A stretch of 35,034 nt of DNA from CAZHWR01 sp964536085 (GTDB lineage Bacteria; Bacillota; Clostridia; Oscillospirales; Ruminococcaceae), in NCBI GenBank assembly GCA_964536085.1, contig CAZHWR010000016.1:1-35034 (forward strand), written 5' to 3'. Positions 24,098-31,155 of the stretch are shown piece by piece. Positions within the stretch are counted from its first letter, which is position 1. Every line of letters begins with the position of its first letter. The notes beneath the pieces are model-generated. The model did not search any database. It was not told where the DNA came from and saw only the letters and a list, made by a program, of their open reading frames with translations. The translations under genes were made by a program, and so were the position numbers.

Positions 24098-25345
24098 TTA
24101 TTTATCTTGCGGAATAAAATACATATTCCCCGCCTGCTGGCTGCATACTCCCGCTATTTCAAGCTCGGTCAGACACGCGAGCAGCTCGGCGACAGACAGC
24201 TTTGATATCTCTGCCAGCTCCTCAGCGCGCTTTGGTTCGAATGACAAAGCGTTTTCGTATAGCTCCCGGGCTTTTTCTGAAACTCCCGAAACCGGCTTTT
24301 TGACCAAGGGCTCCGAATTTTGAGCCTGCTTGTTCTCCTGCCGCTCCTTTTTTGCCGCCGGTTGCCGAGCCCGGTCGGGCTTGGCTGCGGCAGTTTCTTT
24401 TATTTCGGGTAGCGCCGTATTGTTTTCCAGGATATACGCCACCTGTTCATAATCGATTCCCTCATACCCTCCGAGATAATAGACGTAAATGATATCAGAA
24501 ACATCATAAACCGGCTGTGCTCCGCTTCTGAGATATTTTACGCACCCTGAAAATCTTTTATCCTTAAACCCGAGCGGAGACAAACAAAATACTTCCTTGC
24601 CTTGTGAAAGAGCATGCTCCGCGGTTATAAGAGCGCCGCTTTTTTCAGGCGCTTCAACAACAAATACCGAATCCGAAAGCCCCGCTATCAAGCGGTTTCT
24701 CGGCGGAAAATTTGCGGGCACGGGTCTTGTCCCCGGAGGCTGTTCGCTGACAAGCAGTCCGCCCAGCTTTAAAATTTTATTTTTAATTCTCGCATTTTTA
24801 CGAGGATAGTTGACGTCCACGCCGCAGCCGAGCACCGCCACGGTTTTCCCGCGCGCTTTTACAGCCCCGCGGTGAGCGTATTCGTCAATTCCGACGGCGC
24901 AACCGCTTATAACGGTGATTCCCGCGCGCGTTAAATCACGGCAGATACTCCCTGTTATCTGCTTTGATTTGTCAAGCGCCTTCCTTGTTCCGACAACGCT
25001 TATCGCAGCGCCGGAGCTTAAAAGAGAAACGTCGCCCACGTAGTACAAGACCGGAGGAACGCCGTAAACATCCAAAAGCCGTTTAGGATATTCTTCGTCC
25101 GCACAGCAGACGGTTTTTATTCCGAGCCTTTCACAGCGGTTTAATATTTCATCCGCGTCTGAAATACGTGTTTTTGAAAGCCCGATTTTAATGTTCGGCG
25201 CAAGAAAATTAATCGAGTCGGGATTCTTCTTAAAATCGTCGTAAAATTCCTTCGCGGAGTCGTATTTTTCCAAAACGGCGTTTACGGCTGCGTTTCCCTT
25301 TGGAATCGCCTCCGACAGCCATGTAAAATACCGTATCTCACTCAT
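24098..25345 (-). CDS. dprA: DNA processing protein DprA
   Basis: Loads RecA onto incoming single-stranded DNA during transformation. The 415-residue protein has an N-terminal helical region, then the Rossmann-like core at about 110-290: ISVVGTRKALDKSKQI, TVISGCAVGIDEYAHRGAV, TVAVLGCGVDVNYPRKN, SEQPPGTRPVPANFPPRNRL and SGALITAEHALSQGKEVF. A lysine/alanine-rich linker leads to a C-terminal winged-helix domain (about 350-415) ending YFIPQDK. The start ATG follows directly on the stop of the upstream methyltransferase gene, within which GGGAGATG may serve as ribosome binding site. Presence of dprA alone does not prove competence. Confidence 0.95.
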   Translation of the reverse strand: MSEIRYFTWLSEAIPKGNAAVNAVLEKYDSAKEFYDDFKKNPDSINFLAPNIKIGLSKTRISDADEILNRCERLGIKTVCCADEEYPKRLLDVYGVPPVLYYVGDVSLLSSGAAISVVGTRKALDKSKQITGSICRDLTRAGITVISGCAVGIDEYAHRGAVKARGKTVAVLGCGVDVNYPRKNARIKNKILKLGGLLVSEQPPGTRPVPANFPPRNRLIAGLSDSVFVVEAPEKSGALITAEHALSQGKEVFCLSPLGFKDKRFSGCVKYLRSGAQPVYDVSDIIYVYYLGGYEGIDYEQVAYILENNTALPEIKETAAAKPDRARQPAAKKERQENKQAQNSEPLVKKPVSGVSEKARELYENALSFEPKRAEELAEISKLSVAELLACLTELEIAGVCSQQAGNMYFIPQDK

Positions 25346-26131
25346 TTATTTTGTCATCTCCCACATAAGTATTGCCGCCGCTATAGCCGCGTTAAACGAC
25401 TGCGCGCCGCCCCGCATCGGTATCATAACCCTTTGACTGCAAAGCTGCGCCGTGCTTTGTTTCAGTCCTTTGCCTTCGCTTCCTATAACCAAAATTACAG
25501 GGCGCGGACCTTTGCATATTTTGTCGGGCGTAACGCTGTCGTCGCTGAGCACGCACGCCACGGTCTCCGCGGTGTTTTGCACGCTTTTTAAAAACTCCTC
25601 TTCATCTTCGACCTGCTTTATTTTCATTCCGGAAATCGAGCCCATGGCGGAGCGCACCACCTTCGGACTGTAAATATCGCAGCAGTCCGGCGTCAATATA
25701 ACGCCGCTTGCGCCCAACCCGTCCGCCGTGCGGATAATCGTTCCGACATTGCCGGGATCCTGCACGCCGCAAAGCATAACAAACACACTGCCTTTGTTTA
25801 TTGTATCAAGGTCAAAATCTTTGTCAAGCTTTTTGCACACGCAAAATATCCCCTGCGGGGATTTTGTGTCCGACAGCTTTTTCTCTATAGCTTCGCTCAC
25901 CTCAAATACATTCTCGCGGTTTTTGAGCATAGAAACGATATTTTCATCCTTTTCACAAAGCCGTACAGAAACAAATACCGACATGATTTCAACGCCCGCC
26001 GACAGCGCTTCAGCACACATTTTAACGCCCTCGACAGTGAACAGTCCGCGTTTATCCCTTTCGGACTTGGAGCTTTTGAGCTTTAAATAATCTTTAACAG
26101 CGGCATTGTCCCTGCTTGTGATCGATTTCAA
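25346..26131 (-). CDS. SpoU/TrmH family RNA 2'-O-methyltransferase
   Basis: SAM-dependent ribose methyltransferase of the SPOUT class acting on rRNA or tRNA; the exact target cannot be told. The 261-residue protein has an N-terminal substrate-binding domain (KSERDKRGLFTVEGVKMCAE, about 20-40) and the three SpoU motifs: GNVGTIIRTADGLGA near 126-141, VILVIGSEGKGL near 208-219 and VMIPMRGGAQSFNAAIAAAI near 231-251. The start is TTG 26131, with AAAGGG about 11 bases upstream. It is followed without a gap by dprA. It lies beyond the rplT terminator, and I found no clear promoter in the 133 bases before it. Confidence 0.9.
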   Translation of the reverse strand: MKSITSRDNAAVKDYLKLKSSKSERDKRGLFTVEGVKMCAEALSAGVEIMSVFVSVRLCEKDENIVSMLKNRENVFEVSEAIEKKLSDTKSPQGIFCVCKKLDKDFDLDTINKGSVFVMLCGVQDPGNVGTIIRTADGLGASGVILTPDCCDIYSPKVVRSAMGSISGMKIKQVEDEEEFLKSVQNTAETVACVLSDDSVTPDKICKGPRPVILVIGSEGKGLKQSTAQLCSQRVMIPMRGGAQSFNAAIAAAILMWEMTK

Positions 26132-26169
26132 CTTTTACCATACCCTTTCGAAGCATTTTCACCGAAAAC

Positions 26170-26197
26170 CCGCGCAAAACGGCGCTCTCTTGCGCGG
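26170..26197 (-). terminator. Second hairpin between rplT and the SpoU methyltransferase gene
   Basis: An 8-bp perfect inverted repeat CCGCGCAA with a 12-base loop, followed on the minus strand by GGTTTTC. The T run is short, so this may be a weak back-up terminator or an attenuator ahead of the methyltransferase-dprA-topA group. Confidence 0.4.
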
Positions 26198-26226
26198 ACT
26201 TACGACCGTCCTGCGATATTAAAACA

Positions 26227-26251
26227 CGCCCGAGTCGCAGTCGACCGGGCG
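26227..26251 (-). terminator. Intrinsic terminator of the infC-rpmI-rplT operon
   Basis: Located 13 bases after the rplT stop. The stem is CGCCCG paired with CGGGCG plus an inner GTCG-CAGT-CGAC with one bulged base, then GTGTTTTAAT on the minus strand. Confidence 0.8.
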
Positions 26252-26264
26252 CATTTTCAGATTA

Positions 26265-26621
26265 TTATTGCAGCGCAGCCTTAGCTTTTTCGCAAAGCTG
26301 AGTAAAAGCAGCCGCGTCGTTAATGGCAATCTCGGAAAGCATTTTGCGGTTCAAGTTGATTCCCGCTTTTTTAAGACCGTTCATAAATGTGGAATAGTTC
26401 ATTCCATTCATCTTGCAGCCTGCGGAAATTCTTGTTATCCAAAGACGTCTGAAATCACGTTTTTTCAGTCTGCGTCCTATATACGCATACTGACCTGATT
26501 TCATAACGGCCTCTTTAGCCGTTCTGAAAAGCTTGGATTTGCCTCCCCAATAGCCTTTAGCTAATTTCAGGGTTTTATTTCTTCTTTTGCGAGTCATCAT
26601 CGCACCCTTAACACGAGCCAT
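26265..26621 (-). CDS. rplT: 50S ribosomal protein L20
   Basis: Large-subunit protein L20, essential for early 50S assembly and, in Firmicutes, a repressor of its own operon through the infC leader. The 118-residue product begins MARVKGAMMTRKRRNKTLKL and contains the conserved GYWGGKSKLFRTAKEAVMKS, YAYIGRRLKKRDFRRLWITR and NYSTFMNGLKKAGINLNRKM. GGAGG precedes the ATG at 26621. Length is the family standard. It is the last gene of infC-rpmI-rplT, 39 bases after rpmI. Confidence 0.98.
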   Translation of the reverse strand: MARVKGAMMTRKRRNKTLKLAKGYWGGKSKLFRTAKEAVMKSGQYAYIGRRLKKRDFRRLWITRISAGCKMNGMNYSTFMNGLKKAGINLNRKMLSEIAINDAAAFTQLCEKAKAALQ

Positions 26622-26660
26622 GTTTTATACCTCCAAAAAAAACGGTTTTAGTAAATTTAC

Positions 26661-26858
26661 TTATTTGTAAGGAATCATTTTTTTGATCGCTGCGACGTTA
26701 GTCTTGTCAGCGTACGCATTTTTACGAAGCGATCTTAAACGCTTGGTTGTTTTCTTGTTGAGAATGTGCGACTTGTTCGCATGAGCGCGTTTTACTTTTC
26801 CGTTTTTTGTAAGATTAAAACGTTTTTTCGCACCGCTGTGAGTCTTTACCTTTGGCAT
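26661..26858 (-). CDS. rpmI: 50S ribosomal protein L35
   Basis: Small basic large-subunit protein of 65 residues beginning MPKVKTHSGAKKRFNLTKNG, with the L35 segment ANKSHILNKKTTKRLRSLRK and ending IKKMIPYK. AGGAGG lies 9 bases before the ATG at 26858. It stands between infC and rplT as in nearly all bacteria. Confidence 0.98.
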   Translation of the reverse strand: MPKVKTHSGAKKRFNLTKNGKVKRAHANKSHILNKKTTKRLRSLRKNAYADKTNVAAIKKMIPYK

Positions 26859-26879
26859 TTCAATATCCTCCTGTGAATT

Positions 26880-27401
26880 CTATTTGACCGGTTTTGCCGC
26901 TATAAACATAGCAAGACTTCTGCCTTCCATCTTAGGCGGCTTTTCGACCGCTCCTATTTCGGAAACCTCAGCCTTGAATCTTTCAAGCAGGTCGTTTCCG
27001 AGTTGAATATGAGTCATTTCGCGGCCTCTGAACCTAACCGAGACCTTCACCTTGTCTCCCGAGGACAAAAATTTTTTCGCCTGATTGATTTTGGTGTTGA
27101 AATCGTGAACGTCGATATTGAGCGACATCCTGACCTCTTTAACGTCGACTGTTTTCTGATTTTTTCTTGCCTCTTTTTCGCGTTTCGCCTGCTCAAACCT
27201 ATATTTGCCGTAGTCCATGATTTTGCACGCCGGCGGCTGAGCCTGCGGAGCGATTTTAACAAGGTCGAGATTTTTGTCCGCCGCAAGCTTTAACGCCTCT
27301 TTTGTCTGCATTATGCCAAGCTGCGAACCGTCCGCGTCGATAACGCGCACCTCTTTGTCGCGAATTTCCTCATTGATAAGCAATTCTCGCTTGCTGATGA
27401 T
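26880..27401 (-). CDS. infC: Translation initiation factor IF-3 with a probable AUC start
   Basis: IF-3 binds the 30S subunit, prevents premature joining and rejects non-standard start codons. The N-domain contains INEEIRDKEVRVIDADGSQL, the linker region KIMDYGKYRFEQAKREKEAR, and the C-domain VKEVRMSLNIDVHDF, VSVRFRGREMTHIQLG and GRSLAMFIAAKP. No ATG, GTG or TTG suits the ribosome binding site: GGAGG (27408-27412) is followed after 6 bases by ATC ATC AGC AAG, which gives the usual (M)ISK-RELLINEEIR start. A TTG at 27383 is in frame but 24 bases away and would drop the conserved leader residues. I place the start at ATC 27401 (173 residues); 27398 is the alternative. Rare AUU/AUC starts are known for infC and allow self-regulation. 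Confidence 0.93.
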   Translation of the reverse strand: MISKRELLINEEIRDKEVRVIDADGSQLGIMQTKEALKLAADKNLDLVKIAPQAQPPACKIMDYGKYRFEQAKREKEARKNQKTVDVKEVRMSLNIDVHDFNTKINQAKKFLSSGDKVKVSVRFRGREMTHIQLGNDLLERFKAEVSEIGAVEKPPKMEGRSLAMFIAAKPVK

Positions 27402-27590
27402 AAAGCACCTCCGTATACCCGATCATAACAGTGATTTTTAGAGTAAAACAATAATAAAACAAAAAAGCATAGACGCTGTCAAAACCGCCTACGCTTCCAT
27501 ACGGGCAAAACTGCCCGACAGTTACGATATTGACCCATGACGCTTCTGCGCATAGGTGAGAACGGTTTTGCTGTTCCACTTTGTTTTCCT
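27402..27590 (-). promoter_or_regulatory. infC operon leader, probable L20-type attenuator
   Basis: About 190 untranslated bases between the promoter and infC. The RNA can form a CGGGCA-GTTT-TGCCCG hairpin (27502-27517) followed by a terminator. In Bacillus and relatives L20 binds such a leader and promotes termination, so the position, length and contents fit an L20 leader. I cannot verify the family consensus by eye. Confidence 0.6.
27455..27496 (-). terminator. Attenuator terminator in the infC leader
   Basis: On the minus strand AAGCGTAGGCG pairs with CGTCTATGCTT through 11 pairs including two G-U, with a 10-base loop and then TTTTTTGTTTT. It lies about 55 bases before the infC start and about 95 after the predicted transcription start, so it would cut off the whole operon unless prevented. 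Confidence 0.75.
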
Positions 27591-27595
27591 GAACT

Positions 27596-27624
27596 ATTTT
27601 ATCAGCAAAACCGCCGCTTGTCAA
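27596..27624 (-). promoter_or_regulatory. Sigma-A promoter of infC-rpmI-rplT
   Basis: On the minus strand TTGACA (27619-27624), exactly 17 bases, TAAAAT (27596-27601), with TGA before the -10. The -35 begins only 3 bases after the addA stop codon, so the promoter fills the addA-infC junction. Confidence 0.85.
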
Positions 27625-27627
27625 CAC

Positions 27628-30600
27628 CTATATTAAATTTATTTGCTTTTTTAAGTGCAGAGAGTATATGACCGCCGAACACTCGCCGACCTCAAACGCC
27701 TTTTTGAGCGCGTTTGCATATATTGCAAGCTGACGCGAATACCTTTTTATAAGCTCGTTTTCATCCTTCACATAATCGGTCTTATAATCGATAACGGTGA
27801 TCGTTCCGCCCTCGTTTATAACACAATCGGCTATGCCCTGAACCAGAATCGTATCGTCATCGCCGCCGTCGGGGTAAACGTCCTTCGCGCTGAGCTCGTC
27901 AAAAAAGCCGTACTCGCGATAGACCTCGTCGGCGTTCAGTATCCTTTTTAAAAGCGGCGAGTGAAAAAATTCAAACAGATTTTGTCTGTTCAGCGCACTC
28001 ACTTCATAATCTGCCAAAAACTCATCCCGATAAAGCCTGTCGATCTCCGCGTCGAGGTTATCCGCCGCGTTTTTATAATCGGCGAACTGCAAAAATTTGT
28101 GCGCTATCGTGCCGCGCTCGGCCGGCGTTAAGCCGCCCTTTTCCAAAAATCTCGGCCGCGCTTTTATATTGATTTCAGCTCTGTCGGTTTTTTCGGCAAG
28201 CTGCGTCACTGCAAGCTTTGTCAAATACCCCGACGCATTTTTATGCGGATACTCATACTCCGTCTGCGCAGTGATTATTTTTACAAGCCGCTCGTCCGCC
28301 TCGGCTTTTTCCGACTCCGCACCGCAGATTTTCTCCGATGCGCTTCCCGGTCGTATGATCTTTATATTCAGCCGCCCGTCGGTGAATAAAACGCCGCCGT
28401 CATACTGCGCCGCTTTGCGTAAAAGCTCCGCTCCCGGATGAGAAAGCGTCGCCGCTATAAGCCAGTGACTGTAGGACTTCGCGGATTTCACCGCGCCCGC
28501 CGACAGCTTTCCTTTTTCCTGCCGCGGCGCGCAGAGCCTGCGAAGCTCGTCCTGACCGTTTACTTTGCAAACCGTTATCAGTTTTTCCTTTGCGCGGGTG
28601 AGCGCCACATATAAAACGCGCATTTCCTCCGACAGATTATCGTTCCCGAGCGCCGTTTTCACAGCGGTGTAAAAAGCGGTGGGATATTTTGCAAGCCGTT
28701 CGGGTTTTATCACCTTTCCCGCAACGCCGAAGCGGCGGTTTAACAAAAAGTCGCCCTTTTGGTCGTCGGTGTTAAATTTTTTAGAGCACTCGGCGACTAT
28801 ACATATCGGAAATTCAAGCCCCTTTGAGCCGTGAATCGTCATTATCCTGACGGCGTTCTGATCCACGCCCGAAGTATTCACGCACTTTATTTTATCCGAC
28901 CGTTTTTCGAGCTTTTCAAGAAACCTGACAAATCCCGCAAGCCCGCGTTGACCGGTTTTTTCATACCGCGCGGCATAATCCAAAATCCCTCTTATGTTCG
29001 CCTGTCTCTGAGCCGAGCCGCGCATTGCTCCCGCCACGGCGACCAAGTCGGTGCGTGATAATATTTCGCGCACCGCGTCAGTCACGCCGACGCGCGCAGC
29101 GACTGAGCGCAGCTCGGCAAGCACGGCGGCGAACTGCGCAGCGTGCGGGCTTTGCTCCGCGCTTTGCAAAATCGCCGCGTACAAGCTCTGTTTTTTATCT
29201 CTTCGCAGATATACCGCCTCATCGGGTGTGAATCCGAACGCGGGAGACATCATCACAGACAGCATAGCAACATCGTCAAGAGGATTGTTTATTATTCTGA
29301 GCAGATTTATAAAAACCGCGACCTCGCTTTTTTCAAAATACCCGCCTGAGCTTTCACACGCAGCTGCAAGCCCGCGTTTTTTAAGCGCGGCAGCGTACTT
29401 TCCCGCATTTTTTAAGCTGCGCATCAAAATGCAGAAATCCGATTCCATACAAGGGCGCATAAGCCCGTTTTTGCTTTCGACCAAGTATCCCGAATCAATC
29501 ATTTCCGCAATCATTTCGGCAACATACTCCGGCTCGGCAAGCGGCTTTTGCTCCTTTTTAATGTCGCTGACGTCAAGTATATGCAGCTCGGCGCCGTCGT
29601 TTTCGTATTCGGGAAATTCCCTGCATGAATAGAGCTTTTCGCCCGAATCGTACTCAACATCCCCTGCGGATTGGCTCATTATCCCGCCGAAAACAAAATT
29701 TATATAATCTGTAACGCTGTGCCGGCTTCTGAAATTCGCCGAAAGATTTATCAGCGCAGGATAATTCTCTCCGTCAAACGCGCCCGCCGACTCCCTGCGG
29801 CGCATGAAAATCTCCGGCATCGCCTTGCGAAAGCCGTATATGCTCTGCTTAACGTCCCCAACGACAAATTCGTTTTCGTTACTGCCGTTTTTGCTAATCA
29901 GAGTGAATATCATGTCCTGCAAGGCGTTTGTGTCCTGATACTCGTCCAGCAGTATCTCGTCAAATTCGAGCGACAGCTTCTTTGCAAGCGCGCTCGGGAC
30001 GTATCCGCCGTCCGTTTTTTCCGCCAAAAGCTCTATTGCGTTCAGTTCCAAATCGGAATAGTCCATCACGCCTTTTTCCTTTTTAAAGCTGTCGAAAACG
30101 TCGTAATAATCGGTCACCAGCGCAAAAATACGCTTTATTACAGGATAAAGGTACTCCAAATCCGCGGCGTACTCGGCTTTTGTCTCATAGAAGCTGCGGC
30201 TTAATACCGCAGTTGTGGAATTTCCCGTTTTATCGGTGCTTATCGCTTTTCGTTCTTTTTGAATATGCTCCTTAAAATCCATGTCGCTGACCGCACTCTT
30301 TTTCACAGACGGAAACCTCGAAAACGAAGCGGTATTCGCCGCCTCATATATATCGTCCCAGCCGGCGTTTGCGATTTTTCGCGCAAGAACGCGGGTGTAC
30401 TGTGCTTCGGAAAGCAGAAAATCGTAATAGTGCTCCTCAAGCTCGGTTTCGCGCACCTCGTCCGCCAGCGCTTCGAGCCTGCCCGCGTTATATTCCAGCA
30501 TGTCCGACGCGTTTACGGTTAAAACCGCCTTCCATTCGGCTTTGTCGATATCGGCGTTTTTATACTCCGAAAGCTTATCCTCAAGCCACTGCTTCGGAAA

Positions 30601-31155
30601 CGGAAAGCTTCGGATAAACCTGTATATATCCCTGATAATATCCTGCAAGGGTCGGTCGTCCCCTGCTGAAAGCATGTCCGCCAAAGCGGTAAAATCGCGG
30701 TCAGGGGAGTTATACGCATTTTGCAAAACGCAGTCGAGAGCCTCGTCGGAAATCGACTCAAGCTCTGCTTCATCGGCTATGCGGAAATCACCGTCGAAAT
30801 CCAACAGATTGGCATTTTCCCGCAGAAGACTTGAACAAAACGAGTCGATAGTACCGATATGCGCCTTTGCGAGCAGGTTTTGCTGCCGGCGCAAAAACGC
30901 GCCGCCGCCCGAATCGATAAGCTCGGAAAGCCGATGACTTATCCGTTCGCGCAGTTCCTTTGCCGCGGCGTTTGAAAAGGTGGCTATAAGAAGGCGGTCG
31001 GCGCTTATCGGATCATCGCCGTCAGATATCATCTTGACGACCCGTTCCACCAGCACCGCCGTCTTTCCGCTTCCCGCCGCCGCCGACACTATAAGTCCGC
31101 CGCGCGCGTCGATGGCGTTTTGCTGGTCGTGCGTCCATTTTCTATCCGAGCTCAT
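27628..31155 (-). CDS. addA: ATP-dependent helicase/nuclease subunit AddA
   Basis: 3'-5' helicase and one of two nucleases of AddAB, which resects double-strand breaks for recombination. The 1175-residue protein has Walker A SAAAGSGKTAVLVERVV at about 24-40, the UvrD-type Walker B LLDEYQDTNALQDMIF, helicase motifs VVGDVKQSIYGFRKA and IMTIHGSKGLEFPICIVAE, VLYVALTRAKEKL, and a C-terminal RecB-like nuclease motif TVIDYKTDYVKDENELIKRY near residue 1120. I chose ATG 31155 (MSSDRKWTHDQQNAID), which has AAGGAGG at about 9 bases and overlaps addB by 14 bases; longer readings lie inside addB. The stop TAG is next to the infC promoter. Confidence 0.97.
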   Translation of the reverse strand: MSSDRKWTHDQQNAIDARGGLIVSAAAGSGKTAVLVERVVKMISDGDDPISADRLLIATFSNAAAKELRERISHRLSELIDSGGGAFLRRQQNLLAKAHIGTIDSFCSSLLRENANLLDFDGDFRIADEAELESISDEALDCVLQNAYNSPDRDFTALADMLSAGDDRPLQDIIRDIYRFIRSFPFPKQWLEDKLSEYKNADIDKAEWKAVLTVNASDMLEYNAGRLEALADEVRETELEEHYYDFLLSEAQYTRVLARKIANAGWDDIYEAANTASFSRFPSVKKSAVSDMDFKEHIQKERKAISTDKTGNSTTAVLSRSFYETKAEYAADLEYLYPVIKRIFALVTDYYDVFDSFKKEKGVMDYSDLELNAIELLAEKTDGGYVPSALAKKLSLEFDEILLDEYQDTNALQDMIFTLISKNGSNENEFVVGDVKQSIYGFRKAMPEIFMRRRESAGAFDGENYPALINLSANFRSRHSVTDYINFVFGGIMSQSAGDVEYDSGEKLYSCREFPEYENDGAELHILDVSDIKKEQKPLAEPEYVAEMIAEMIDSGYLVESKNGLMRPCMESDFCILMRSLKNAGKYAAALKKRGLAAACESSGGYFEKSEVAVFINLLRIINNPLDDVAMLSVMMSPAFGFTPDEAVYLRRDKKQSLYAAILQSAEQSPHAAQFAAVLAELRSVAARVGVTDAVREILSRTDLVAVAGAMRGSAQRQANIRGILDYAARYEKTGQRGLAGFVRFLEKLEKRSDKIKCVNTSGVDQNAVRIMTIHGSKGLEFPICIVAECSKKFNTDDQKGDFLLNRRFGVAGKVIKPERLAKYPTAFYTAVKTALGNDNLSEEMRVLYVALTRAKEKLITVCKVNGQDELRRLCAPRQEKGKLSAGAVKSAKSYSHWLIAATLSHPGAELLRKAAQYDGGVLFTDGRLNIKIIRPGSASEKICGAESEKAEADERLVKIITAQTEYEYPHKNASGYLTKLAVTQLAEKTDRAEINIKARPRFLEKGGLTPAERGTIAHKFLQFADYKNAADNLDAEIDRLYRDEFLADYEVSALNRQNLFEFFHSPLLKRILNADEVYREYGFFDELSAKDVYPDGGDDDTILVQGIADCVINEGGTITVIDYKTDYVKDENELIKRYSRQLAIYANALKKAFEVGECSAVIYSLHLKKQINLI

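Noticed and set aside
27370..27627. An 85-residue open frame upstream of infC
   Set aside because: It spans the infC promoter, leader hairpins and terminator, starts upstream of the transcription start and has no ribosome binding site.
29051..29632. Plus-strand open frame (193 codons) opposite addA
   Set aside because: Antisense to an intact AddA coding region and with no recognisable protein features.
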